Shown: positions 1 to 5,622, counted from the first letter of the stretch. The stretch: DNA of 7,740 bases from Acidobacteriota bacterium (GCA_005790265.1 SXVE01000262.1:1-7740), one strand, 5' to 3'. The notes: generated from the sequence alone by a model not told the origin. Translations and numbers: made by a program.

Positions 1-1217
1 AGCACGACAATGGCGTCGTCAATCACGATGCCGACCATCAGCGTTAAGGCGAGCATCGTCATTTGATTGAGCGAATAACCGAACCACGCGATTAAGGCAA
101 ACGACGCGATGATTGAAACCGGAATCGCCAGCGCGGAAATAATCGTCGAGCGAATGTTCCACAAAAACAAAAACACGACGACCGCCGCCAGAATGCCGCC
201 GATAATCAAATGCTCTTCAATCGCGTGCAGCGAATTTTCGATAAATTCCGACTGATCTCGCGTGACGGCGACGTTAACGTCTTTCGGCAGCGTCGGAATG
301 ATTTCGTTCATTCGCTGTTTGACGCCGGAAATCAACGCGATTGTGTTTGAGCCGGATTGTTTACGGATGGCGAGCGAAACTGACTGCACGCCGTCGAGCG
401 AAGCCGATGTCGAAGGTTCGACGCCGCCGTCTTCGACGCGACCGATGTCTTTAACCTTTACCGGAAATCCGTTGCGCGTGACGACGACGACTTCGTTAAA
501 TTCTTTAATGTCAGTGATTTTACTGAGCGTTCGCAGCGTCGTCGTGCGCGTTCCTTCGTTGACGGATCCGCCCGGCGATTCCGTGTTCTGCGCACGCAAA
601 GCGTTGGAAACTTCCGTCACCGAAAGATTAAAAGCGCGCAAACGGTCGGGATTGAGATAGATTTTTACTTCGCGCTGGCGTCCGCCGAAAATCTGCACTT
701 CGCCGACGCCTTCCGCGTTTTCGATTCGTTCCTGAATTTGATTTTGCACCAAATCCGTCAATTCGACGACATTGCGCGGCGCGCTGATCGCGTAAATCAA
801 AACCGGCTGCGAATCCGGATCGGATTTGCGCACGGTCGGCGGATCGGCGGTTTCCGGCAGACGATTGATCACGCCGCTCAACTTTTGCTGAATTTCCTGG
901 TAAGCCTGATCCGGGTCTTTGTCGAGATTAAACGTGAGCGTCACGTTCGAGCGTCCCTGCGAAGAAGTCGAACGCATTTCCTCGATGCCGGGAACGGTGT
1001 TGACCGCGCCTTCGATGATGTCGGTAATTTCGCTTTCAACCTGTTCCGGCGCCGCGCCGATGTTGGTCGTCGAAACGTTGACGGTCGGCAGATCAATTTT
1101 CGGAAATCGGTCAACGCCGAGCGTGAAAAAAGAAACTCCGCCGACAACCGTCAAAAACAAGACGATAACGGTCGCAAAAACCGGACGATGGACGCAAATC
1201 TCAGCTAACCACTGCAT
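1..1217 (-). CDS. RND efflux pump inner-membrane subunit, HAE1/AcrB-like (partial, N-terminal 405 residues)
   Basis: Proton-driven inner-membrane transporter of the RND superfamily. It would work with the adaptor encoded just upstream and a TolC-type outer-membrane channel not present here. The reading frame is open for 405 codons and runs off the left edge, where an AcrB-type pump would have roughly 600 more residues. The start MQWLAEICVHRPVFATVIV gives the usual short cytoplasmic segment and TM1 (about 9-31), followed by FPKIDLPTV, typical of this family. A porter-domain stretch follows, then TM2 to TM4 (about 337-405). TM4 carries VGIVIDDAIVV, with D400 and D401 matching the AcrB D407/D408 proton-relay pair, so this part looks functional. 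AGGA sits 7 bases before the ATG. The gene lies 88 bases after the adaptor gene on the same strand, so co-transcription is likely. The family is certain; the substrate cannot be told. Confidence 0.96.
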   Translation of the reverse strand, partial: MQWLAEICVHRPVFATVIVLFLTVVGGVSFFTLGVDRFPKIDLPTVNVSTTNIGAAPEQVESEITDIIEGAVNTVPGIEEMRSTSSQGRSNVTLTFNLDKDPDQAYQEIQQKLSGVINRLPETADPPTVRKSDPDSQPVLIYAISAPRNVVELTDLVQNQIQERIENAEGVGEVQIFGGRQREVKIYLNPDRLRAFNLSVTEVSNALRAQNTESPGGSVNEGTRTTTLRTLSKITDIKEFNEVVVVTRNGFPVKVKDIGRVEDGGVEPSTSASLDGVQSVSLAIRKQSGSNTIALISGVKQRMNEIIPTLPKDVNVAVTRDQSEFIENSLHAIEEHLIIGGILAAVVVFLFLWNIRSTIISALAIPVSIIASFALIAWFGYSLNQMTMLALTLMVGIVIDDAIVV

Positions 1218-1230
1218 ATTTTTTTCCTGG

Positions 1231-1258
1231 GTTTCAAGTTTTAAGTTTCAAGTTGAAA
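1231..1258. repeat. Period-7 tandem repeat before the RND pump start
   Basis: On the plus strand the heptamers GTTTCAA, GTTTTAA, GTTTCAA and a degenerate GTTGAAA follow each other without gaps. Read on the coding (minus) strand this is a run of CTTGAAA-like units ending only a few bases before the AGGA ribosome site of the RND gene. It lies in the 88-base gap between adaptor and pump. Confidence 0.8.
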
Positions 1259-1279
1259 AAATCTGATTGCTTTCTAATC

Positions 1280-1314
1280 CGAAACTCAAAAATTGAAATA
1301 CGAAATTAAAAACT
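1280..1314. repeat. Degenerate period-7 A-rich tract at the adaptor/pump junction
   Basis: Five consecutive heptamers (CGAAACT, CAAAAAT, TGAAATA, CGAAATT, AAAAACT) keep an AAA core in nearly the same phase. The tract crosses the adaptor stop codon at 1306-1308. With the tract at 1231-1258, most of this gap has a 7-base period. The degeneracy makes this tract weaker than the others. Confidence 0.5.
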
Positions 1315-2637
1315 TACCTTCGCACCTTCAAACAATTTGTCTAATCCGCTCGTCGCCACGGTTTCATCGGCATTGACGCCGTTGATAATCTGTACGGAAT
1401 CGGCTTCTTCGGTGCCGAGCTGAACGACGCGCAGTTTTGCGACGTTTTCTTCGATCACGAAAACTCTGAATGACTGTGTGCTCTGGTCGTTGTAGACAGC
1501 AACTTTTGGCACGAAAACTCCGGCGTTTCCGCCTTCACGGGCGATTCTCACCGTCGCGAACATTCCCGGTCGCAGCGCATTATCACCGTTTTCGATGGTC
1601 GCTTCGACGGTGGCAGCGCGCGAAGTCGGATCGAGCGACGGATTGATTGCTGTCACCGTCCCGCCGAAACGCCGATCTTTGTAAGCGTCAACTTCGATGG
1701 AAACGCCGCGCCCGATTGATACCGCCGGAACATCGCTTTCGGCGACCTGAATCTGAATTTTAATCGGATTGGTGCGCAAAATCTTGATAATTATTGAAGA
1801 AGAATTAACGAATTCGCCGACGGCAACCGGGCGTTCGCTGACAAAACCGGAAAACGGCGCGCGAATCACCGTGTCGGCAATCGCTTGTTCCGCCAGTCCG
1901 ATTTGCGTGCGCGCGGCTTCGACCGCTGCCTGCGCGCTTTTGATCGCCTGATTGCTTTGCCGCGCCGTGTTGATCGCCGCTTCCTGCTGTTGCCGCGCTG
2001 CGTTGAGGCGCGCGCGCGCCGTGTCGCGCGTCGTTCGGAAAGTTTCGTACGTCACCATCGGAACGTCGCCGGTTTGCACCAGATCGCGGTAACGTTTTTC
2101 GTTCGCTTCGGCTTGGCGCAGTTCGGCGAGCGCTTGCTCGTAACCGGCATTGGCGGCTTGCACTTCGGGAATCGTCGAAGCGTTAAAAGTTCCGTTTGCG
2201 GTCAATCCCAATCTGGCTTCGGCTTGCCGAACTCCGGCGACCGACTGCGCGACGTTTGCCCGCGCCTGCGCCAGCTGCAATTGCGCATCTCGTTCGTCGA
2301 GTTTCGCAATCACCGCGCCCTGACCGATAAACTGCCCGACGTTCGCCGAAACATTAACGACTTTTCCCGCTGCTTTCGGCGCGACGTCAGACGTTTCATC
2401 CGCCGCTAAACTGCCGGTCGCCTGAATAAACGCCGGAATTTCGCGGGCAAACGCTTTGCCGACCGCAATCGAAACCGGAGCTTCGTTATCTTTCGCTTCG
2501 CCGCGCGAATTGGCGCCATTTGCGCCCGGCTGATTTTCCGCCCGCGAACCGCTGCACGACAGACAAAAGGCAAAAACAACGAGACAAATCAGCGTTTTTA
2601 AGTTATTTCTTCGCTTTAATAAGTAAGAGAGCCGCAT
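1306..2637 (-). CDS. RND efflux periplasmic adaptor (membrane fusion protein, HlyD/AcrA family), probable lipoprotein
   Basis: Adaptor linking the RND pump to an outer-membrane channel; 443 residues, a normal length. The N-terminus has basic residues (KRRNNLK), a hydrophobic core (about 15-26) and C28 followed by SGS, which looks like a lipoprotein signal. C25 at the -3 position is not the usual Leu, so the lipobox is imperfect. The first half of the lipoyl/barrel-sandwich domain is about 84-115 (GKVVNVSANVGQFIGQGAVI). A long Ala/Gln/Arg-rich coiled-coil hairpin follows (about 116-256). The second lipoyl half starts at RAPFSG (259-264) and is followed by beta-barrel and membrane-proximal domains. 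The ATG at 2637 is the only usable start, since a stop lies 21 bases upstream in frame and no good Shine-Dalgarno is visible. It is the first gene of the operon with the pump. Confidence 0.95.
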   Translation of the reverse strand: MRLSYLLKRRNNLKTLICLVVFAFCLSCSGSRAENQPGANGANSRGEAKDNEAPVSIAVGKAFAREIPAFIQATGSLAADETSDVAPKAAGKVVNVSANVGQFIGQGAVIAKLDERDAQLQLAQARANVAQSVAGVRQAEARLGLTANGTFNASTIPEVQAANAGYEQALAELRQAEANEKRYRDLVQTGDVPMVTYETFRTTRDTARARLNAARQQQEAAINTARQSNQAIKSAQAAVEAARTQIGLAEQAIADTVIRAPFSGFVSERPVAVGEFVNSSSIIIKILRTNPIKIQIQVAESDVPAVSIGRGVSIEVDAYKDRRFGGTVTAINPSLDPTSRAATVEATIENGDNALRPGMFATVRIAREGGNAGVFVPKVAVYNDQSTQSFRVFVIEENVAKLRVVQLGTEEADSVQIINGVNADETVATSGLDKLFEGAKVSF

Positions 2638-2788
2638 AAAATTTAGTGTAAGATGTTAATTGTATATCAAATAGTTTTACCGTCTTATTGTTTAATATGT
2701 AAATTTTTGTAAATGTTTGCCGAATTTTTCGACCGCAATTTAAAGGTTCTCGCTGCTGATTATAAGTTTCCGATTTTGATAAAGCTAT

Positions 2789-2817
2789 TTGCAAAATTCA
2801 TCTGTTAAGATTATAGA
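2789..2817 (+). promoter_or_regulatory. Candidate sigma70-type promoter for the rhodanese gene
   Basis: TTGCAA at 2789-2794 and TATAGA at 2812-2817 are separated by 17 bases, about 34 bases before the rhodanese ATG. Each box matches the consensus at four of six positions. The surrounding 2638-2850 gap is AT-rich, which raises the chance of random matches, and it must also hold the divergent promoter of the efflux operon, which I could not place. Confidence 0.35.
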
Positions 2818-2850
2818 ATTGAATAAATTAAAATTTTGAGGTGAAATTTT

Positions 2851-3171
2851 ATGCAGGAAATTAGCGCGGCAGACTTGAAAAAGAGAATGGACGAAAACGA
2901 AGACGTTCAGCTGATTGACGTGCGGCAGCCGAACGAGAACGCGGTCGCTAAAATCGAAGGCGCGAAACTGATTCCGCTCGGCGAAATCGTTAAAAGAATG
3001 GACGAGCTTGACGCCAATCGCGAAACGATTCTGCACTGCAAAGCCGGCGGACGCAGCGCGCAAGCTATCGAAATGCTGAAACAAGCCGGATATTCGGGCG
3101 AGCTGAAAAACTTAAAAGGCGGAATTACGGCGTGGTCAAACGAAGTTGATCCGAAAATTCCCAAATATTAA
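2851..3171 (+). CDS. Stand-alone single-domain rhodanese (sulfurtransferase)
   Basis: A 106-residue protein consisting of one rhodanese domain. It would carry a persulfide on its active cysteine and hand sulfur to an acceptor in the cytoplasm, since no signal peptide is seen. Visible marks are LIDVRQPNE (21-29), the family's first conserved strand with Asp23 and Arg25, then GAKLIP, and the catalytic loop HCKAGGRS with Cys63 and Arg68. LKGGITAW follows near the end. The C-terminal tail VDPKIPKY resembles the tail of the rhodanese domain fused to MoeB/ThiF-type E1 enzymes (MoeZ/MoeBR), so this may be a free-standing version of that domain; this is from memory of the family. GAGGTGA at 2838-2844, 6 bases before the ATG, fixes the start. 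It is convergent with the next gene, and no plus-strand terminator was found after it. Confidence 0.95.
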   Translation: MQEISAADLKKRMDENEDVQLIDVRQPNENAVAKIEGAKLIPLGEIVKRMDELDANRETILHCKAGGRSAQAIEMLKQAGYSGELKNLKGGITAWSNEVDPKIPKY

Positions 3172-3202
3172 ACCGCCGTGCGAATTCGCGACGCGAAAAA
3201 TC

Positions 3203-3225
3203 AAAAAAACTTCGGCTGACCGAAG
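3203..3225 (-). terminator. Rho-independent terminator for the [2Fe-2S]/LysR unit
   Basis: On the minus strand a perfect 6-bp stem CTTCGG/CCGAAG with loop TCAG (3225-3210) runs straight into seven T (3209-3203). It lies about 100 bases after the stop of the ferredoxin-like gene. In the plus direction the hairpin is followed by A, not T, so it should not stop transcripts from the rhodanese gene. Confidence 0.8.
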
Positions 3226-3324
3226 CAAAAAAAGCAAAAAAATCCACGCACGAAGGCAGGACGGCAAAATCGGAAACGTTGTTTTTTCAACAGTTTGCGG
3301 CTTGTCGTCTTCCAATTTCCGTTA

Positions 3325-3621
3325 TCAATTTTTCGTTAATATAATTTCTTCGCTTATTCGCACAATCTTCATTTGATCGCGCGCTTTTGTGCGGCACGAA
3401 ACGACGGCTTTTTCCCGCTCGCCGTTTTTTACCCAAACGCGGCAGTTGAGACAATCGCCGTTCCAGCAAAAATTGCCATAGGAAATCGTTTCGAGCGACA
3501 GAAATTGAAAACAGCGCAGCAGCGAATTATTTTCCGGCACCAAACGCTTTTCGCCGCAAATTTCGATTTCGATTAACCGTTCAAACGGTTCAAAAACATC
3601 TTTATAATCTTCGATATTCAT
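3325..3621 (-). CDS. Small [2Fe-2S] ferredoxin-domain protein
   Basis: A 98-residue cytoplasmic protein with a plant-type [2Fe-2S] site: C52-x4-C57-x2-C60 (in FCWNGDCLNC), with the fourth ligand probably C76 in VVSCRTKA. Before it, the VPENNSLLRCFQFL segment has the beta-grasp pattern seen at the N-terminus of 2Fe-2S domains in formate dehydrogenase alpha, NuoG-like and related oxidoreductases. Here the domain is alone, so it probably serves as an electron carrier for a partner encoded elsewhere; the partner is unknown. Two further cysteines (C22, C37) are outside the motif. It follows the LysR gene by 51 bases on the same strand and ends at a clear terminator, so the two probably form one transcript. 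The ribosome site is weak (AAGTGA), and the ATG itself lies inside a period-7 repeat. Confidence 0.88.
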   Translation of the reverse strand: MNIEDYKDVFEPFERLIEIEICGEKRLVPENNSLLRCFQFLSLETISYGNFCWNGDCLNCRVWVKNGEREKAVVSCRTKARDQMKIVRISEEIILTKN

Positions 3622-3638
3622 TTTTCACTTTTCATTTT
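3618..3638. repeat. Period-7 tandem repeat spanning the start codon of the [2Fe-2S] gene
   Basis: Plus-strand heptamers TCATTTT, TCACTTT, TCATTTT occupy 3618-3638 exactly in register. On the coding strand they read AAAATGA, AAAGTGA, AAAATGA, and the ATG of the last unit is the start codon of the ferredoxin-like gene. The first unit holds a second, out-of-frame ATG 14 bases upstream. Confidence 0.7.
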
Positions 3639-3672
3639 CGCCGCAGTTTTCCCTCGTTCAAAATTCAGCCGT

Positions 3673-4590
3673 TTAGCCGTTTTCGACGCGCGCCAGCATC
3701 TGCAATTCGTTTTTTCGCGCGATGACGTATTCGATAAACGCGCGAATCGGTGCCGAATGCGCGCCCTTAAGCGAAAGCATCGCCACCGAACGCCGCAATT
3801 GATGATTTTTAATTTTCAACTGTGCCAGCTCGCCTTTTTCGATTTCCTCGCGCACCGCCCACGATGGCATCAGCGAAACGCCTAAACCGTGCTCGATCAT
3901 CAGTTTAACAAAATACGTGTCGTTTGATTCGAGCGCCGTTTCCGGTTCGGCTTGAATTTTTTTGAAAAAATCATCGGTCGCGCGTCGCACCGACGCGCCG
4001 CGTTCAAATAAAATCCAACGCTCTTTTTCGATTTCTTTCGCCAAAACTTCGGCGCGTTTTGCCAGACGATGTTTTTTGCCGACGACTAAAACCAGTTCGT
4101 CGGTGAACAATTCGGTCGCCTGCAAAGTCGGCGAATAAACGGCGAGCGAGGCGAAACCGACATCGGAAACGCCGTTCAGAATATCTTCGACCGTTTGTTC
4201 GGTGCTGACGGTCGTGCGAAAAATCAGCTCGATTGATTCGTTCGCGTCCATAAAATCTTCGAACAGCGGCGCAAAAAGATAAACGAGCGCCTGCGTCGCC
4301 GCCGCCACGCGCACTCGTCCGGTCAGAGATTTTTCGCGTCCGGCGATTTTCTCGCGCATCAGTTCGGCTTCGTTAAGAATTCGCACGGCGTATTCGAGCG
4401 CCGTTTTTCCCGCGTCCGTCACAGTCACGCCGCTTTTTCCGCGAAGAAACAGCGACACGCCGAGTTCCTCTTCAAGCGCCTTGATTTGATGGCTGACGGC
4501 GGACTGCGTTAAGTTCAGTTTTTCCGACGCTTTCGTAAAATTCAGCGTTTCGGCGATTTCTACAAATGTTCTCAACTGCCAGAGTTCCAT
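3673..4590 (-). CDS. LysR-family transcriptional regulator
   Basis: A 305-residue protein of the usual LysR length. The N-terminal winged helix-turn-helix begins MELWQLRTFVEIAET, with the recognition segment about 18-37 (FTKASEKLNLTQSAVSHQIK) and the family's LEEELGVSLFLR continuation. A linker helix (about 60-88) leads into the co-inducer-binding domain (about 92-295), in which SDVGFASLAV, ELVLVVGKKHRLA and MIEHGLGVSLMPSWAV are typical landmarks. AAAGGA about 7 bases before the ATG supports the start. It is transcribed away from the 99-residue gene at 4763, the classic arrangement of a LysR gene and its target, and toward the [2Fe-2S] gene, which may be co-transcribed. The inducer cannot be predicted. 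The dyad at 4630-4646 in its own upstream region would allow autorepression. Confidence 0.96.
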   Translation of the reverse strand: MELWQLRTFVEIAETLNFTKASEKLNLTQSAVSHQIKALEEELGVSLFLRGKSGVTVTDAGKTALEYAVRILNEAELMREKIAGREKSLTGRVRVAAATQALVYLFAPLFEDFMDANESIELIFRTTVSTEQTVEDILNGVSDVGFASLAVYSPTLQATELFTDELVLVVGKKHRLAKRAEVLAKEIEKERWILFERGASVRRATDDFFKKIQAEPETALESNDTYFVKLMIEHGLGVSLMPSWAVREEIEKGELAQLKIKNHQLRRSVAMLSLKGAHSAPIRAFIEYVIARKNELQMLARVENG

Positions 4591-4629
4591 TATTTTTCCT
4601 TTCTGCTTTTCGCTTATTCATTAAGACGA

Positions 4630-4680
4630 TTCATCGCGCTGATGAAAAATTAGAGTTGGCACGCGGCGAAAAATTTCATC
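4630..4680. promoter_or_regulatory. Candidate LysR operator: TTCATC/GATGAA half-sites
   Basis: A perfect 6-bp inverted repeat TTCATC-N5-GATGAA lies at 4630-4646, 39 bases upstream of the LysR ATG. A third half-site, TTCATC at 4675-4680, directly touches the predicted -10 box of the divergent gene and forms a 7-bp inverted pair (GATGAAA/TTTCATC) with the middle one. LysR proteins commonly use a strong dyad plus a weaker site near the -35/-10 of the target. The spacing does not match a strict T-N11-A box, so the assignment is inference. Confidence 0.45.
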
Positions 4681-4686
4681 TATACT
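4656..4686 (+). promoter_or_regulatory. Candidate promoter for the 99-residue gene
   Basis: TTGGCA (4656-4661) and TATACT (4681-4686) each match the sigma70 consensus at five of six positions. The 19-base spacer is longer than ideal, as in promoters that need an activator. The spacer ends in one of the TTCATC half-sites. Confidence 0.45.
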
Positions 4687-4762
4687 TTTAATGACGCGGC
4701 ACAAAAACGTCAATTAACGCCGCATTATTTGTTTTTATTTTCTCATAAGGAAGCGATTTTAT

Positions 4763-5062
4763 ATGATTTTTTATCAATTGGATTACGTTATTGAAAAAAC
4801 TTTAGCGAACGATTTAAGCGGCGCTCAGAAAAATTTGCGCGACTTCGTCGGCGAAAACTTTTCGCGCGCCGAAGCCGAGCTGGTTTGGAAAAGAGTTCTC
4901 GATCATAAATGGCACGTCAGCGAACGTCTCAAACGCGATGTCGGTTTGCGCGTTGCGGCGATTGATTACGTGGAAAATTTCTACGAACCGGCAGTCCCCG
5001 GTAATCGCCGCAACACCAAATCGGGACGCCGATTTTTTGAATCAAATGCGCTTGCCGCCTGA
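4763..5062 (+). CDS. Small protein of unknown function with a DUF4032-like motif
   Basis: A 99-residue soluble protein with no signal peptide, membrane segment or cysteine. AAGGAA at 4747-4752 supports the ATG. The middle (about 43-75), VLDHKWHVSERLKRDVGL followed by A..DYVENF, resembles a motif I recall from the C-terminal part of DUF4032-type proteins (roughly hRW.lSE..g.DVG...A..dY.e.v). The likeness is from memory and was not searched. The N-terminal part looks helical, and the C-terminus is basic (NRRNTKSGRRF). Its divergent arrangement with the LysR gene and the TTCATC sites at its promoter suggest LysR control. The 58-bp palindrome starts 25 bases after its stop. The gene is probably real given its RBS, promoter and protein-like sequence, but its function is unknown. 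Confidence 0.75.
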   Translation: MIFYQLDYVIEKTLANDLSGAQKNLRDFVGENFSRAEAELVWKRVLDHKWHVSERLKRDVGLRVAAIDYVENFYEPAVPGNRRNTKSGRRFFESNALAA

Positions 5063-5087
5063 TAATTTCAGCGTCATAGAAAGTTTA

Positions 5088-5145
5088 CCGACAAATACAC
5101 ATCGCCGTTTCGTTTGCAAATGAACCGGCGATGTCTATTTGTCGG
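5088..5145. repeat. 58-bp near-perfect palindrome
   Basis: The two 29-base arms are complementary at 26 positions. The exceptions are a C-C mismatch at arm position 11, a T-C mismatch at 21 and a G-T pair (a wobble in RNA) at 25. The outer arm is CCGACAAATA and the inner part ACATCGCCG; the centre is the 8-base palindrome TTTGCAAA. It begins 25 bases after the 99-residue gene and ends 70 bases before the glutaredoxin ATG. No T-run follows, so it is not a classic terminator. Confidence 0.85.
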
Positions 5146-5201
5146 CGAGCGAACTTTTGCGAATTGCTTTTAGTTGCTAAACTATTTTCAGCGAACGAAA
5201 T

Positions 5202-5207
5202 GGAGGA
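5202..5207 (+). promoter_or_regulatory. Strong Shine-Dalgarno that fixes the glutaredoxin start
   Basis: GGAGGA lies 8 bases before the ATG at 5216. It rules out an in-frame TTG at 5174, which would add 14 residues not expected at the start of a glutaredoxin fold. Confidence 0.85.
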
Positions 5208-5215
5208 TTACGCTG

Positions 5216-5437
5216 ATGTCTTTAGTGATGTATAGCAAACCGGGCTGTCCGTATTGCCAGAAAGCCCGCGATTATTACCGCGAAAATAACATTGATTTCG
5301 TCGAATACGACGCGCAGAACGATAAAATTCGCCAAAAAGAAATGCTCGATTATGCGGGCGGCGATCTGGTCGTTCCGTGCATTGTTGAAAACGGCGAGTA
5401 TATTCAATCGGGTTGGGGAAATCCGCCGCGCGGCTGA
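5216..5437 (+). CDS. Glutaredoxin-like thiol-disulfide oxidoreductase (CPYC)
   Basis: A 73-residue protein with a minimal thioredoxin fold, short even for a glutaredoxin (usually about 80-90). It begins MSLVMYSKPGCPYCQKA, a beta strand leading into the active-site CPYC (C11, C14). It continues with a helix, FVEYDAQ as the second strand, and VVP (cis-Pro at P54) followed by CIVENGEYI. It ends at GWGNPPRG and so lacks the final helix of longer glutaredoxins. The CPYC dithiol suggests reduction of protein disulfides or glutathione mixed disulfides in the cytoplasm. The short form also recalls the UXX-star glutaredoxin-like (seleno)protein family, here with Cys in both positions. It lies downstream of the 99-residue gene, with the palindrome between them, and is followed 16 bases after the stop by a strong terminator. 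Any link to the rhodanese and [2Fe-2S] protein is inference. Confidence 0.92.
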   Translation: MSLVMYSKPGCPYCQKARDYYRENNIDFVEYDAQNDKIRQKEMLDYAGGDLVVPCIVENGEYIQSGWGNPPRG

Positions 5438-5453
5438 ACGATTATTCCAGATT

Positions 5454-5483
5454 AACCGGCAGTTTGCCGGTTTATTTATTTTT
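5454..5483 (+). terminator. Rho-independent terminator after the glutaredoxin gene
   Basis: A perfect 8-bp stem AACCGGCA/TGCCGGTT with a GTT loop (5454-5472) is followed by the T-rich tract TATTTATTTTT. It isolates the kinase gene from the upstream genes. Confidence 0.9.
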
Positions 5484-5485
5484 CG

Positions 5486-5514
5486 CCGCTGCAAATTTTT
5501 TATCTTGTCAGCGG
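5486..5514 (+). other. Hairpin of unknown role upstream of the kinase gene
   Basis: CCGCTGCAA pairs with TTGTCAGCGG with one bulged T, leaving a 10-base AT-rich loop. No T-run follows, so it is not a terminator. It could be a protein-binding dyad in the 139-base region before the kinase, or chance. Confidence 0.35.
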
Positions 5515-5590
5515 TCAGGCAAATCGTTTGACCCGCGCTTTACCAAATGCTTTTTTCGTTCTAAGATTGCACTTTGAATTTTCCGGCAAT

Positions 5591-5618
5591 CCAAAATCCA
5601 AAATCCGAAATCCAAAAT
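5591..5618. repeat. Period-7 tandem repeat in the kinase leader
   Basis: Four heptamers, CCAAAAT three times and CCGAAAT once, lie end to end, preceded by a partial CGGCAAT unit. The last copy ends 4 bases before the kinase ATG, so the repeat occupies the place where a Shine-Dalgarno should be, and none is present. Confidence 0.85.
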
Positions 5619-5622
5619 CTAT

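Noticed and set aside
738..1208. Long plus-strand open frame of 156 codons opposite the RND gene, and similar long frames opposite the adaptor (1885-2409) and the kinase (5752-6423, 7270-7740)
   Set aside because: They lie exactly antisense to well-recognised proteins, have Arg-rich low-quality translations and arise because the real genes rarely use TTA, CTA or TCA codons.
2603..2794. Minus-strand 63-codon open frame upstream of the adaptor
   Set aside because: AT-rich, no ribosome site, overlaps the adaptor start in another frame and has no recognisable protein character.
3180..3189. GCGAATTCGC palindrome after the rhodanese gene as a terminator
   Set aside because: Ten bases with no loop and no T-run; palindromes of this size are expected by chance.
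4656..4680. Sigma54 promoter suggested by TTGGCACG
   Set aside because: The -24-like element is good, but no TTGC-type -12 element follows at the required spacing.
5174..5215. Upstream TTG start giving an 87-residue glutaredoxin
   Set aside because: The GGAGGA site is 8 bases before the ATG at 5216, and the fold starts at that ATG; the extra 14 residues have no counterpart in the family.
5435..5452. Possible selenocysteine read-through of the glutaredoxin TGA stop
   Set aside because: The frame meets TAA five codons later, the active site already has both cysteines, and the next hairpin is a plain terminator.
5591..5618. CRISPR-like array
   Set aside because: The units are 7 bases with no spacers.
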